From Chersky-840 sp035604715 (lineage in GTDB: Bacteria > Actinomycetota > Acidimicrobiia > Acidimicrobiales > UBA8190), in assembly GCA_963731665.1 (NCBI GenBank), contig CAVSWP010000008.1, positions 1,044,941-1,108,940 of the forward strand: DNA of 64,000 nt. Direction: 5' to 3'. The translations under genes were made by a program, and so were the position numbers. The stretch's first letter is position 1. The number at the start of each line of letters is the position of its first letter. Below, one piece after another: positions 8,556 through 17,653 of this stretch. The notes below the pieces were generated by a model, which was given only the letters and a program-made list of their open reading frames with translations, did not search any database and was not told the origin of the DNA.

Positions 8556-8831
8556 TCAGTTGGAATGTGCTTCAGCAGCTGGCCCGGGCGATTTGCTTGG
8601 CCCTGAGTGCAGGCTCCGAGCGATATGGACCACGGCAAAGAGCCCCCCGAAGGTCGCTCCGACGCCTAGGCCGAGGAACAACCACTCCGTACCTGCCCGC
8701 GTTAGTGGCGATCCTGGGAGCCTCGGGATGTTGCTTGCCAAGTACCAGGCCGCCACAAGCGCGGCGACCCCAAAGTTCGCGGCTACGACGACGATGGTTA
8801 GGACTCGCCCAAGCCGTCCGCTGGTCACCAC
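8556..8831 (-). CDS. Small two-helix membrane protein
   Basis: 91 residues with two hydrophobic segments: about residues 10-32 (VLTIVVVAANFGVAALVAAW) and 50-70 (LFLGLGVGATFGGLFAVVHIA). Charged tails and a GTG-GTG start are visible. It ends 4 bp after the convergent lipoprotein gene. No family recognised; the hydrophobic pattern is the main support. Confidence 0.55.
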   Translation of the reverse strand: MVTSGRLGRVLTIVVVAANFGVAALVAAWYLASNIPRLPGSPLTRAGTEWLFLGLGVGATFGGLFAVVHIARSLHSGPSKSPGPAAEAHSN

Positions 8832-8879
8832 CGCATTATCCCACGGCGGCGCCCCTTCTCAGTCAGGTCGCCCGACGAT

Positions 8880-8974
8880 GGGGTAAGAAATCTCAGATCG
8901 TGGGGTCACCTCCTGGTGTGGGGTCGGAAAGCACGCCCCTGCCTGCGGTGACTCGTTTCGTCAATCCCTCCTAG
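8880..8974. repeat. 95-bp direct repeat, copy 1
   Basis: About 85-90% identical by eye to 11855-11951 in the same orientation. Shared blocks include GAAATCTCAGATCGTGGGGT, GGGTCGGAAAGCA and CTCGTTTCG. Just downstream, GTTTCGT and ACGAAAC form a short inverted repeat (8954-8997). The two copies bracket a 2.9 kb segment. Confidence 0.8.
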
Positions 8975-9068
8975 GAGAGATTTACGAAACGGTTACCGAA
9001 ACTCGGGGTAGCTGGGTCTCCGACCTGGGGGGAAATCCCCGATGAGCGGCGCTCGGCTCAGCCCCGAA

Positions 9069-9860
9069 CTAGAGCGATTCCGGGAAAAACTGGGTTTGGA
9101 ACCCAGCGAGTACGTGGCTCACGCGCTGGAACACCTGACCCAAGATGATGGGTGGGGTGCCTGGTGGGGGTTGGAATCCGATGCTTATCTCCCCGCTATC
9201 GGGCTCCACGCGTTGTATCACGGGTATGGCCGTCGTAACCGTCATGACCGGTGCTTCATTTTCGAGGCGCGAGAACCATGGAGTGAACGTGGCGGCAACG
9301 TCGACATCGGTCCCAGGAAAGCCAGCGACGAACTCAACGTTTCCTCTGGTGACCGGGGGAACCTCTCGGTGCTTTGTGGCGTCGTCAAGTTCTCGCAGGA
9401 TGTAAATGAAATCCGCCTTTGCCAAGTGTGGAGGATGGAGCTTGTAGGGCTGTACGCCTTGGATGGCTGTCCGCATCGGCTCGCTCAGGCCGCTGATCCG
9501 TCCGGCCTGGGAGTTCCACGAGTCCTCGTTGGCCGCGATGGGAAAAGTGAGGCTCTTCCAATCGGGGGGAGGGTCCTGCCTCGACTCTCTGATCGCCAAC
9601 TGGTAGACGAGGTGGTCGAGCGTTCCCCGCATGTGGTGGACGACATCACCAAAGAGCAGACCCCAACGAACCACGTCCGGTTCCCGCTGGAACCTGATGT
9701 GGACGATGTGCTCCGTGCTCTGAGTGTTTTCTGGCTCGGAGTAAAAGGTATACGGGTGAGCCCGCAACCAATCGGCAATCTCGCTTTCAAGCATTTTGAG
9801 ATATTCCCGAGCATGGTCGAGCTTGGCAGCAAGTGGAGCGAACGATCCCGTGGGGAGCAC
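9069..9860 (-). CDS. Conserved hypothetical protein (LLFGDVVHHMRGTLDHL type)
   Basis: About 263 residues. The hallmark is VVRWGLLFGDVVHHMRGTLDHLVYQLA, matching a widespread uncharacterised family with a GDxxHxLRxxLDH helix, preceded by an N-terminal helix (KLDHAREYLKMLESEIADWL). The C-terminal half is strand-rich. The GTG at 9860 gives the expected N-terminal length but lies at the edge of the insertion sequence, so the native start may have been lost. The plus-strand frame over the same DNA has no recognisable content. Function unknown. Confidence 0.65.
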   Translation of the reverse strand: MLPTGSFAPLAAKLDHAREYLKMLESEIADWLRAHPYTFYSEPENTQSTEHIVHIRFQREPDVVRWGLLFGDVVHHMRGTLDHLVYQLAIRESRQDPPPDWKSLTFPIAANEDSWNSQAGRISGLSEPMRTAIQGVQPYKLHPPHLAKADFIYILRELDDATKHREVPPVTRGNVEFVAGFPGTDVDVAATFTPWFSRLENEAPVMTVTTAIPVIQRVEPDSGEISIGFQPPPGTPPIILGQVFQRVSHVLAGFQTQFFPESL

Positions 9861-11115
9861 TGTCCGGAACCCTACGCCGCGACTTCGGACGGTGCCCCGT
9901 GAGCCGCCCGAGCGTTGTCCAGAGCCGTCGCCAGCCTGGCCAGGATGGTCAGATCGACGTGCAGCCGCACTTTGGGGAGCCTGCGTACCCGCAGGGGCAA
10001 GAGGCTCCACTGGTGCTTCAGGACGCCGAACTCGCGCTCTACAGCGCCACGCTGACGGTACAGAGTACCCCAGCGGGCCGTGGACCGAGGTACCAACGTG
10101 TGCAGCCGGTCAGCCTTGACCCACACGGACGCGGGCTGACACTCACCAGACGGGCAGCGCCATTTCGACGCTTGGCGCTTGGCGTCGGAACCGGCAAAGG
10201 TCCAGTCGCCGTGCTCACACGACGGGGGCTGGTGCTTTCCGTCTACGACGAACGGAGTCTTGCGGAGCGGAATGATTGGCCGAACCCCGCGTGCCTCGCA
10301 CGCTTCGTAGACCGGAGCCACGTCGTAGCCCTTGTCCAGCACTGCGGTAGTGACCGCGAATCCATTGTCGGTCAGCTTGTCGAGCAACGTGGGCACCAAC
10401 GGAGACTCGCTGTGACGGGCCGTTTCGACCTGCCAAGCCACAGGCAGGCCCGTCGTGGTGCATACAGCGGCGTGGACCTTGTACCCGTAGTACCCGCCAC
10501 CCTTGCGGGTAGAAATGGCCGAACGGTGGCCCCACGACGCGTCGGGGTCCGAGTAGACCTTGCGCTCCGGTCCACCCTTGGACAAGAACCGTTGCCCATT
10601 CGCATATGCAGGAAGGTCCGACCCGTCGATAGCCACGGTGGCGCCCATTTCAGGGTGCTCCTCACGCAAGGCCGCCAACACCGAGTCGATGCACTCGGCC
10701 AGGGCGTTCCCGAACTCGCGCAGCTTGGTCGCGAACCTGTAGCACGCCCACTGAGAGGGCATGTCGTTGGCGCTCACGCCCAATGCCCTGCGGAGAGCGG
10801 CGTGCTCGGTCACCAGCGCCACGACACGCGTCCATGTCGGCAGGACGTACAGAGATTTGACCAGTGCCAAACCCAGCATCGTCCGAATGGGGTAGCCGGG
10901 GCGCCCGGTCCAGCGGGTGTTCTCAAGGCGGGTGATGAAGGCGCGAATCTCCGGTGTGCCCAGCAATCGGGCCACCTGGGAAGCGTCACGGGGTATGGGT
11001 ACGGTTGGTGTGGCCATTGGAGGTGCTTTCTCCTGTGGTCCGGTCCCGGGGCTGTTTCCGCAGCGCCCGGGACCACTATTCGTGTGGGTTCTTTTCGGTC
11101 AATCTACAAGCAGGG
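9860..11115 (-). mobile_element. IS4/IS5-superfamily insertion sequence
   Basis: An element carrying one intact transposase gene. Its ends are uncertain. Candidate inward termini are CACTGTCCGGAACCCT on the left (near 9859) and GACTGTTACACCCT on the right (near 11125), which share ACTGT and ACCCT but differ in spacing. No target duplication was identified. It separates two unknown genes within the 95-bp-repeat-bounded segment. Confidence 0.7.
9872..11017 (-). CDS. DDE transposase (IS4/IS5 superfamily)
   Basis: 381 residues, full length. The N-terminal region is DUF772-like (RPGYPIRTMLGLALVKSLYVLP). The DDE_Tnp_1 core shows Asp in VAIDGSDLPAYANG, Asp in VLDKGYDVAPVYEACEARG and Glu in RGAVEREFGVLK. 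The ATG start at 11017 is consistent with the N-terminal domain. The frame is intact. Confidence 0.9.
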   Translation of the reverse strand: MATPTVPIPRDASQVARLLGTPEIRAFITRLENTRWTGRPGYPIRTMLGLALVKSLYVLPTWTRVVALVTEHAALRRALGVSANDMPSQWACYRFATKLREFGNALAECIDSVLAALREEHPEMGATVAIDGSDLPAYANGQRFLSKGGPERKVYSDPDASWGHRSAISTRKGGGYYGYKVHAAVCTTTGLPVAWQVETARHSESPLVPTLLDKLTDNGFAVTTAVLDKGYDVAPVYEACEARGVRPIIPLRKTPFVVDGKHQPPSCEHGDWTFAGSDAKRQASKWRCPSGECQPASVWVKADRLHTLVPRSTARWGTLYRQRGAVEREFGVLKHQWSLLPLRVRRLPKVRLHVDLTILARLATALDNARAAHGAPSEVAA

Positions 11116-11147
11116 TGTAACAGTCAAAGGCCCTGGTGGAGGCCCAA

Positions 11148-11789
11148 ATGGGTGCCACTGAGAGGGGCGAAACGACCCTTGGGGTATTTGGGACTCCTGG
11201 GGCTCTGGGGGCGTCCATAGACTTGCCCGACGTGCCAGAGCACCGGGGAGTCTCCACGGCCTTTGCTGTCGCCATTCTCTCGACCGGCCTGGGTGGCCTG
11301 GTGGCTTTTGGAGTTGGCCGTGGGCTCCAAGACAAGCCGTTTGAGTGGTTTTGGCTTACTGACCTCTGTCTGGGCCTCACAGTCGCAGGAGTAGTGGCTG
11401 GGCTGGCGGTGTTTTGGCGTCTATGGGTCGTCCGAGGCCACAGGCTGAAGATCAATGGGTTCATAAAACAAGGCAACCGTTTGCTGTTCTCGACCCTTGG
11501 AACTACCGCCGCGACGACTGTTAACCTTCGATACGGCCGCACCATGCCAGAGGAAGAGTTGGTTCCGGCGTACGAGGCGTGGCGGACGCTGGTCTATGAA
11601 TGGCTAAGCCAAAAGAGGCCGTATTGGGCTGACTATTTCGAAAACCGGGCAGGAGCCCGAACAGCTGAGGAGCTTTACCAAGACATCGGTCGCAACCACA
11701 TCGGCCTGACGACAGAGATACAACACGCTACTCACGAAGGGTTGAGTCTCCACCTCCAGCGACTAGCAGAAATCCTGATGAAGCTATGA
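11148..11789 (+). CDS. Hypothetical membrane protein
   Basis: 213 residues. GGAGG lies 6 nt before the ATG at 11148 and sets the start. Two hydrophobic segments (about residues 40-62, FAVAILSTGLGGLVAFGVG, and 75-97, LGLTVAGVVAGLAVFWRLWVV) precede a polar helical C-terminal half (EELVPAYEAWRTLVYEWL and on), suggesting an integral membrane protein with a cytoplasmic domain. No family recognised. It sits between the insertion sequence and the right 95-bp repeat, so it is probably cargo of that segment. Confidence 0.65.
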   Translation: MGATERGETTLGVFGTPGALGASIDLPDVPEHRGVSTAFAVAILSTGLGGLVAFGVGRGLQDKPFEWFWLTDLCLGLTVAGVVAGLAVFWRLWVVRGHRLKINGFIKQGNRLLFSTLGTTAATTVNLRYGRTMPEEELVPAYEAWRTLVYEWLSQKRPYWADYFENRAGARTAEELYQDIGRNHIGLTTEIQHATHEGLSLHLQRLAEILMKL

Positions 11790-11854
11790 TCGGCGCCCCC
11801 GTTTCGCCAATCCTTTCGCCACGAAATCGGCCCTCCGAAGTCCGATTTGGTCGT

Positions 11855-11951
11855 GGGGTAAAGAAATCTCAGATCGTGGGGTCATCTCCTGATGGGGGGT
11901 CGGAAAGCATACCCCTGACCTGCGGTCCCTCGTTTCGCCAAACTCTCCTAG
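11855..11951. repeat. 95-bp direct repeat, copy 2
   Basis: Partner of 8880-8974, same orientation. Its last bases contain the stop codon of the neighbouring oxidoreductase gene (CTA at 11948-11950), so the repeat overlaps the 3' end of a gene, as attachment sites of integrating elements often do. Confidence 0.8.
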
Positions 11952-12913
11952 CGACCTGAAAGTGCTGCGATGACCGGTTCGATCTGTCCAAGGGCGTCGG
12001 GTCGAACCGTGTAGTGGCTGAACCCCCAGCGTTCACGGTGTTCGAGCAGGCGTTCAACGATGGCATCCTTGCTGCCTACGAGAAGGTAGGGCGTTGCCAG
12101 CACATCCTCAGAGCTGAGCGTTGGCAGTTTGGTGCGGGAAATGGCCTCTGCCGTGCTGACAGCGTCGTCAGTTACGACGACAGCTTGGACGAGCACCTGA
12201 AACTCAAGCGAATCGAGCCGGTCGTCCGCCGCAAGCCGGACGCTAGCAACATCCTGCTCGACTCTCGCCAGGCGGAAGCCGTCCGGATCACGGTGTTGGC
12301 CGTCGGCCAGCGTTCGTCCGAGACCGGTGAACCCAACGGCGTCAGCGCGGCGGGCAGCGATGCCGAGAACCCGTCGTCCGCCCCCGCCGACGAGAAGGGG
12401 CACATGCTCCTGGGCCGGGCGTGGATCGCACCGCTCATCACGAAGCCGGTAGTGGGTGCCGGAGAAGGTGACCGATTCGCCATCAAGCAGCTGGCGCAGC
12501 ACGACGACCGCTTCTTCCAACCGGTCGACTCGAATCGGAGCTTGGTCGAAGCCGATCCCCGCTCGCTCGTACTCGGGCTGGGCATGGCCCGCCCCGAGCC
12601 CGAGTTCAAGACGTCCGTCGCTGAGCAGGTCGAGCGTTGCCGCCTCTCGGGCGAGAAGCGAAGGGTGGTGGAAGTCGTTGTTGAGCACCATGACGCCCAG
12701 GCGGAGCCGACCGCTCACTTCGGCAGCCGTTGCCAGGGGCACGAGAGGTGACAGGCTGTTCCCGAGGTGGTCCGCCGTTACCAGCATGTCGAAGCCAGCG
12801 TCGTCGACCCGCTTGACCAGATCGACCCACTCACGTCGAGATGCCGCCTCCCCTGCCTGGAGGCTGAATCGGAAGGGAACCAACTCTGAGTGAACTGCAT
12901 TGCTCACGCTCAC
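11948..12913 (-). CDS. LLM-class F420-dependent oxidoreductase (TIGR03621-like)
   Basis: 321 residues with a luciferase-like barrel. It opens FRFSLQAGEAASRREWVDLVKRVDDAGFDMLVTADH, the pattern of TIGR03621 proteins. Further signatures are RLRLGVMVLNNDFHHPSLLAREAATLDLLSDGRLELGLGAG, PEYERAGI and VPLLVGGGGRRVL. Length fits the family. Such enzymes reduce or oxidise small organic substrates using F420; the specific substrate is unknown. Its stop lies within the right 95-bp repeat. Confidence 0.9.
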   Translation of the reverse strand: MSVSNAVHSELVPFRFSLQAGEAASRREWVDLVKRVDDAGFDMLVTADHLGNSLSPLVPLATAAEVSGRLRLGVMVLNNDFHHPSLLAREAATLDLLSDGRLELGLGAGHAQPEYERAGIGFDQAPIRVDRLEEAVVVLRQLLDGESVTFSGTHYRLRDERCDPRPAQEHVPLLVGGGGRRVLGIAARRADAVGFTGLGRTLADGQHRDPDGFRLARVEQDVASVRLAADDRLDSLEFQVLVQAVVVTDDAVSTAEAISRTKLPTLSSEDVLATPYLLVGSKDAIVERLLEHRERWGFSHYTVRPDALGQIEPVIAALSGR

Positions 12914-12989
12914 ATGATGCCGGGTCCGGAAGCGCCCAGGGTGTCCGTGCTGGGTCCGAGGTGCATTAGGGATAGCAAGAATGGGTGCC

Positions 12990-13354
12990 CGGGTATCACC
13001 TGCCCGAATCCCGTGCTACCCCGTGGCGCCAAAGGCCTTCGACCTTGTCCTCGGTGAGTCGCTTTGGGCTGAATGGCGCCGCCACGGGGTTGACGTCATG
13101 TCGGTCATTGGGCCGGCGATGGACACTCCGACTTATCGGACCAGCATGCCGCCGGAGGTCCTCGCCGTGACCCCCCCGCCGATAGCACTAGATCTGGTCG
13201 TCGAGGAGGTCCTCGACGCCCTCGGGTCGTCTCCGTCATTCGTTCCCGGCCAAACAACCGCGAATTGCTCGCCGCTCTCGGCGCTCTACCCCGAGTTCAA
13301 CAAGTCGAAGCCATGGCCGCCGCCCATGCCGGGTTCGCCAAGCGGCGCCAGTAG
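12990..13354 (+). pseudogene. Decayed short-chain dehydrogenase, C-terminal part
   Basis: Only the C-terminal third of an SDR remains: KAFDLVLGESLWAEWRRHGVDVMSVIGPAMDTPTYR follows the catalytic Tyr-Lys helix region (YPVAPK here, with one residue too many for YxxxK). Near 13250 the homology changes frame, then continues as NRELLAALGALPRVQQVEAM and ends GFAKRRQ at a TAG (13352-13354), the normal tail for this SDR subgroup. No Rossmann domain precedes it. It is a truncated, frameshifted relic. Confidence 0.75.
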
Positions 13355-13530
13355 GCTGCGGATCCCTGGAGCACCTCCAGGGGTCGGCCACCGACCATCC
13401 GAGTCGTACCGGAGTCGGGCGGTGCGCATCCCGAACGCCGGTAGATGGGGGCTTCGACGCTGAGCGAGTCACCTGTCGATGGTTTAAGTAAGGGCGTCAA
13501 GGTGTACCTGGTCGGACGTTACTCAAACCA

Positions 13531-13968
13531 GTGGAGGTAATAGGATGTTACTCTAACCTCCCTTACACCCCTGTTGACCTGCAGAGACTCCTGAGCACCG
13601 CCTGTCTCGAATCATCAGATCCGACCTCAGAACGCCCTCCGAGGCAACATCAGCGCCGCCTCCGACCCGACGAACTGAGTCAACTCAAGTCCGAGTACCT
13701 CTCAGGGGTCGAGGTGAAACAGCTCGCCCAACGCTTTGGGATCACCCGGCAGACAGTTATCGAGTGCATGCGCCGAGAGGGCGTCCCACGGCGATATCCG
13801 AAGCTCGGCCAGGAAGCGATCGACAAAGCTGCGTCGCTCTATCGTTCGGGCTGGTCGCTCGTTGCCGTAGGTGGGGCTTTGTCCGTGGACCCCAGCACCG
13901 TTCGTCGAGTTCTCGTCACGCAAGGTGTCCCGATGCGGGATCCCCAGGGCCGAGAACGCCGGGGATAG
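13531..13968 (+). CDS. Double helix-turn-helix DNA-binding protein A
   Basis: 145 residues. The C-terminal 100 residues hold two resolvase-type helix-turn-helix units: RPDELSQLKSEYLSGVEVKQLAQRFGITRQTVIECMRR and GQEAIDKAASLYRSGWSLVAVGGALSVDPSTVRRVL. The same arrangement occurs in the gene at 20900-21376. No recombinase catalytic domain is present. The GTG start lacks a clear ribosome site, and the region around it (GGAGGT and ACCTCC, 13532-13560) can form a hairpin. It is probably a regulator or the DNA-binding remnant of a recombinase. Confidence 0.65.
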   Translation: MEVIGCYSNLPYTPVDLQRLLSTACLESSDPTSERPPRQHQRRLRPDELSQLKSEYLSGVEVKQLAQRFGITRQTVIECMRREGVPRRYPKLGQEAIDKAASLYRSGWSLVAVGGALSVDPSTVRRVLVTQGVPMRDPQGRERRG

Positions 13969-14344
13969 GTACAGATCGCCGATTTCGACCACAAGAAGCA
14001 CGGACGGTGGGGATGGTGGGTCCGCTGATCTGTGCTCCCTTCGGTCCGCTCCGATCTGGCGTGCCATATGAGCGTTATCAGATGACCTGCAGACCCCTGT
14101 ATGGTCCAAGCCATAGCGCGCAAGCAGCACCGCCCCGAATATGCGTGGTTTCGGACGCCTCGACCTGCGGACCCGACCGCCCACCTGCCCTGGCACTTTT
14201 GTGCGCTCCCCGTTCACCACCAGCGTCCCCGAAACCATGTTGGTGCTTGCAGACGCGAGCGTCACCTAACGGCAATTTGGGGACGACGCATCGGCAATCT
14301 CGGCGCGGCCTTCTGGCATACCCCTCGGACTGATGGCCCCGATT
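13969..14344. other. Intergenic region without supported gene
   Basis: About 375 bp between the HTH gene and the convergent end of the large cyclase gene. Open frames on both strands lack family features. No repeats seen. Confidence 0.45.
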
Positions 14345-17300
14345 TCAGTCGAGGTCTTTGATTGCTTGGGTGGCGCGCCGTTCGATGTTCGCATACCCGT
14401 GATCAACCGCCGCAACGCGCGCTTCGGTGAGAAGGTTTCGCGCCTTGTCGGTGTCTCCGAGAGCACCGCGTTCGCTGAGCATCTTTCCCCAGGAGAGGTT
14501 GGTGCAGGCGGCGAAGAACTTGGCGCCTATCCGGGCGCTGGTCGCGGAGGCTTTGGCGAAGTAGGCGTCGGCTTCGTCGTAGCGGCCGAGGACGGTCGCG
14601 AGACCGCCGAGGGAGTGGCTGACTGGACCTTCGGCAGTGATTTCTATAGTGGCGAGCTGATCGGCGTAGGGAGCGAGTCGGTCAAACAGTGGTGCCGCGT
14701 ACTTCGGGTCATGACATTCGATTGCTGCTTCCGCATACCAAACCAATACGGAGAGCCAAATCGCATCTATGGGAAGATTGAACTCGTCATTCGCCAGCTC
14801 CGCGAGGAGGTGGGCCGCGTCTTCGATGCGGTCGGCTTGTGCGTGTGCGAAGGCGAGTCCGGCCTTGTACCCGTGGGCGACATCGGGAGCCTCGACGATC
14901 ATCTCCTCCAAGACCGGCACTAATTCGTCTAGGTTTCCACGTTGGTGGTTGACGGGGAGGAGTTGTGCGCTGTAGAAGACCGCGGCGTCGGGTTCGCCGC
15001 TGTCGGTACCGATCTGCAGAGCTTCTGTGACCAATTCCTCGGCTTGATCGGTGTCACCTGCGATCATTGCTCGCATCGCGGCGTTGTATGTGTAGGTCCA
15101 CTGCAGCTGCGGCTGATTGAGCTGCTCGGCGAGGGATCGTTGGATCTCGAGGCAGCGGTCCATCTCGTCAATGTCCCCCGCGCGGTGGGAGGCGTGCGTC
15201 TGCCACAGCGCCGCAAAGAAGATCAGCATTGGATCGCCGATTCGTTTGGCGCGCGCCAGGGCGCCGGCCGAGCGGGTCAAGGACTCTTGGTGCAGGGACG
15301 GCACGTCAAGCGGCACAAAGATGTGATTGAGGACCCGCACGATGATGGCGTCATCGGCACACGCGTGGGCAATGGCGAGCGCCTCGTCGGCCAGCGACCG
15401 GCGTCGTTCGAGGGGACCCCCGAAGGTGAGGTCCGAACAGAGGGTGGCAAGCACGAGCGCGCGGTCAGGGTGGTCCTTCGTGAGACGAGCGAGTGCCTCT
15501 TCAAGGATCGCGACCTTGTCGATATCGACCGCCGCGGTTGAGGTCACATACCCACGGTCGTTGGCGAGGGCGGCGGCGACGAGTCGCTCGGTGTCACCGA
15601 TGCTTGCAGCTCGGCGCGCCGCATCGACGAGTGTGTCGCGAGAGGCGGGATCGCCGCTTTGGCGTTGCGCGGTCCCGAGCCCAATCGCCAGGTCGATCGC
15701 GAGGACCGGATCGGGGTCCGTGGCTTGGGGGTACAGATCGAGTGCTTGGGCGTAATAGAGCAGCGCGTCGGCGGGGGCGAGGGCGTTGAGCGCGGCGTCG
15801 CCGGCCTGCCGGGAGTAGTTGATGGCTTTGCCGACGTCGATCGGTTGGGTGGCGCTGAACCAGTGCCGCGCGAGCTCGCCGACTCGGTTGCCGGGGCGGT
15901 CACCGCACAGCTCCTCGAGTGCTTCGGCGACACGCCGGTGCGCTCGCGCTCGGCGGTTGGGGCCGAGGTCCTCATACAAGGTGTGTTGTATGAGCGTGTG
16001 CGCAAAGTTGTAGCGACCCGAGTCGGCAAGCTCCCGCACGAGAGAGGCAGTACTCGCGGCGTCGAGGATGTCGAGTAACTCGTCATCGGTCGTGCTCGTC
16101 GCTCTTGCCAGGAGATCAAGATCAAAGTCGCGACCGATCACCGCGGCGACGGACAACACGCGTTCGGCCTTCTCTCCCAGTCGGCCGACTCGTGCGCCGA
16201 TGACCTCGCGCACACTGTCCGGCAAAGCCATCTGATCGAGAGAGTTCTCCGTGGTCCAGCGTCCGGTCGTGTCTTGAAAGATCGTGCCCGTCTCCGCAAG
16301 ATGGCGAAGCACTTCGCGCACGAAGAACGGGTTGCCGTCGGTTTCGCGATACACGGCGTGCGCGAGGTCCACCCCCGCGTCGTCAAGGCTGTGACCTGCG
16401 GTCGCCTCCAAGAGAGCCATCACACCGTTATCGTCGAGTCCCGAAAGCTCGATGCGGCTCACACCGCTCGTTCGACGCAGTGCCGCGAGGACGTCGGTGA
16501 GCGGGTGCGAGCGTGACAGTTCGCTATCGCGATATGTCCCGAGCACGAGCACGCGCATGGACTGATCCGCGGCGACGAGATGCCGCAACAGCAACAAGCT
16601 GGCTTTGTCGGCCCACTGCAGGTCGTCGAGCACCATGACGAGAGGCTGCGCTTGGGACGCCATGCCCACGAGGCCAACCGCGGCAGCGAAGAGTAAGAAC
16701 CGTTCCGAGTCGGTGTCATTGGCTTTCGATGACGGCAGGTCAGGGATCCTGCTGGACAGGGCAGGGACAAGCCTGGCCAATTCGGAACCGTGCGCAGCGA
16801 CATGCGCGAGGAGCTGATCCTCGGGCGCGTGGGTCACGAAATGGCCGAGCGCCTCGGCGAAGAGTTGGTATGGGGTAGCGAGGTCCTCCTCGCAATGGCC
16901 GAACAACACGCAGGCCCCGGTGTCGAACGCGGCCCGGGCCGCGTCGGCCACGAGTGTGGTCTTGCCCAGACCGGCCTCCCCTGAAACGAGCAATACCTCA
17001 CGCCCTTCACCGTTGGAAACACGCTTGAACACGTCAGCGATGGCTCGTGTCTCGACTTCGCGGCCGACGACGCCCACGGACGGCCGCCCGGCCAAGCGAG
17101 CCGGCAATGGCACAACGATCACGTCAGCATCGGCCCCGCCGAGCGGCTCCCAGCAGACCTCGACGGTCGCGACGGGCTCGGGCAATCCCTTCAACATAAG
17201 TTCCCCGAGCGAGCGGCACTCGTGACGGTTGCGCCGTCCCGCCATCACCCGCACGATGTCCGTCGCGAGAACTTGTCCGCTCTCACACCTCGCGCACAGC

Positions 17301-17653
17301 CGAGCCGCCTCGACGATCGGATCGCCGAAATAATCCTCGTTTTCCTTGCTGACCTCGCCACCGCTCAGCCCCACCCGCAGACTTACCGAATACTCGCGGT
17401 CGCGGTTGTCGCGTTCGACTCCTTGTTGCATCGCTACTCCGCACGACAGCGCGGCCGACGCCGATCCGAACACCACCATCAGCCCGTCACCTAGGTTCTT
17501 GACCTCTGTGCCCCCCCACTCGGCGACCGCCTGACGCAAGATCGAAAAATGCTCGCGGCGCACCTCGTCAGCCGCCTCGACCGAGACACGCTGCGACAAC
17601 TCGGTCGAGCCCACCACATCGGTGAACAAGACGGTGACGTTCTCGATCGCCAT
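14345..17653 (-). CDS. Cyclase-domain/AAA-ATPase/TPR signalling protein
   Basis: 1102 residues with three parts. Residues 1-170 form a class III nucleotide cyclase domain (LFTDVVGSTELS; metal Asp12 and Asp56; Lys52). Residues about 200-500 form a STAND-type ATPase with Walker A GEAGLGKT (225-232) and Walker B LVMVLDD (338-344). The remainder is TPR-like helical repeats. Where active cyclases have Asn in the NxxxR motif, this protein has Glu115 (DPIVEAARLC), so catalysis is doubtful and a nucleotide-sensing role is possible. Its ATG directly abuts the stop of the SCP2 gene upstream, so the two are probably co-translated. Confidence 0.9.
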   Translation of the reverse strand: MAIENVTVLFTDVVGSTELSQRVSVEAADEVRREHFSILRQAVAEWGGTEVKNLGDGLMVVFGSASAALSCGVAMQQGVERDNRDREYSVSLRVGLSGGEVSKENEDYFGDPIVEAARLCARCESGQVLATDIVRVMAGRRNRHECRSLGELMLKGLPEPVATVEVCWEPLGGADADVIVVPLPARLAGRPSVGVVGREVETRAIADVFKRVSNGEGREVLLVSGEAGLGKTTLVADAARAAFDTGACVLFGHCEEDLATPYQLFAEALGHFVTHAPEDQLLAHVAAHGSELARLVPALSSRIPDLPSSKANDTDSERFLLFAAAVGLVGMASQAQPLVMVLDDLQWADKASLLLLRHLVAADQSMRVLVLGTYRDSELSRSHPLTDVLAALRRTSGVSRIELSGLDDNGVMALLEATAGHSLDDAGVDLAHAVYRETDGNPFFVREVLRHLAETGTIFQDTTGRWTTENSLDQMALPDSVREVIGARVGRLGEKAERVLSVAAVIGRDFDLDLLARATSTTDDELLDILDAASTASLVRELADSGRYNFAHTLIQHTLYEDLGPNRRARAHRRVAEALEELCGDRPGNRVGELARHWFSATQPIDVGKAINYSRQAGDAALNALAPADALLYYAQALDLYPQATDPDPVLAIDLAIGLGTAQRQSGDPASRDTLVDAARRAASIGDTERLVAAALANDRGYVTSTAAVDIDKVAILEEALARLTKDHPDRALVLATLCSDLTFGGPLERRRSLADEALAIAHACADDAIIVRVLNHIFVPLDVPSLHQESLTRSAGALARAKRIGDPMLIFFAALWQTHASHRAGDIDEMDRCLEIQRSLAEQLNQPQLQWTYTYNAAMRAMIAGDTDQAEELVTEALQIGTDSGEPDAAVFYSAQLLPVNHQRGNLDELVPVLEEMIVEAPDVAHGYKAGLAFAHAQADRIEDAAHLLAELANDEFNLPIDAIWLSVLVWYAEAAIECHDPKYAAPLFDRLAPYADQLATIEITAEGPVSHSLGGLATVLGRYDEADAYFAKASATSARIGAKFFAACTNLSWGKMLSERGALGDTDKARNLLTEARVAAVDHGYANIERRATQAIKDLD

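Noticed and set aside
9042..9902. Long plus-strand frame over the unknown gene at 9069-9860
   Set aside because: It has no domain-like content, while the minus strand carries the recognisable GDxxHxxRxxLDH helix.
8880..11951. Calling the repeat-bounded segment a genomic island or integrative element outright
   Set aside because: No integrase or recombinase lies inside and only one pair of repeats is visible, so it is kept as a hypothesis.
12014..12751. Plus-strand frame over the F420-type oxidoreductase
   Set aside because: Antisense shadow; the minus strand has LLM signatures along its full length.
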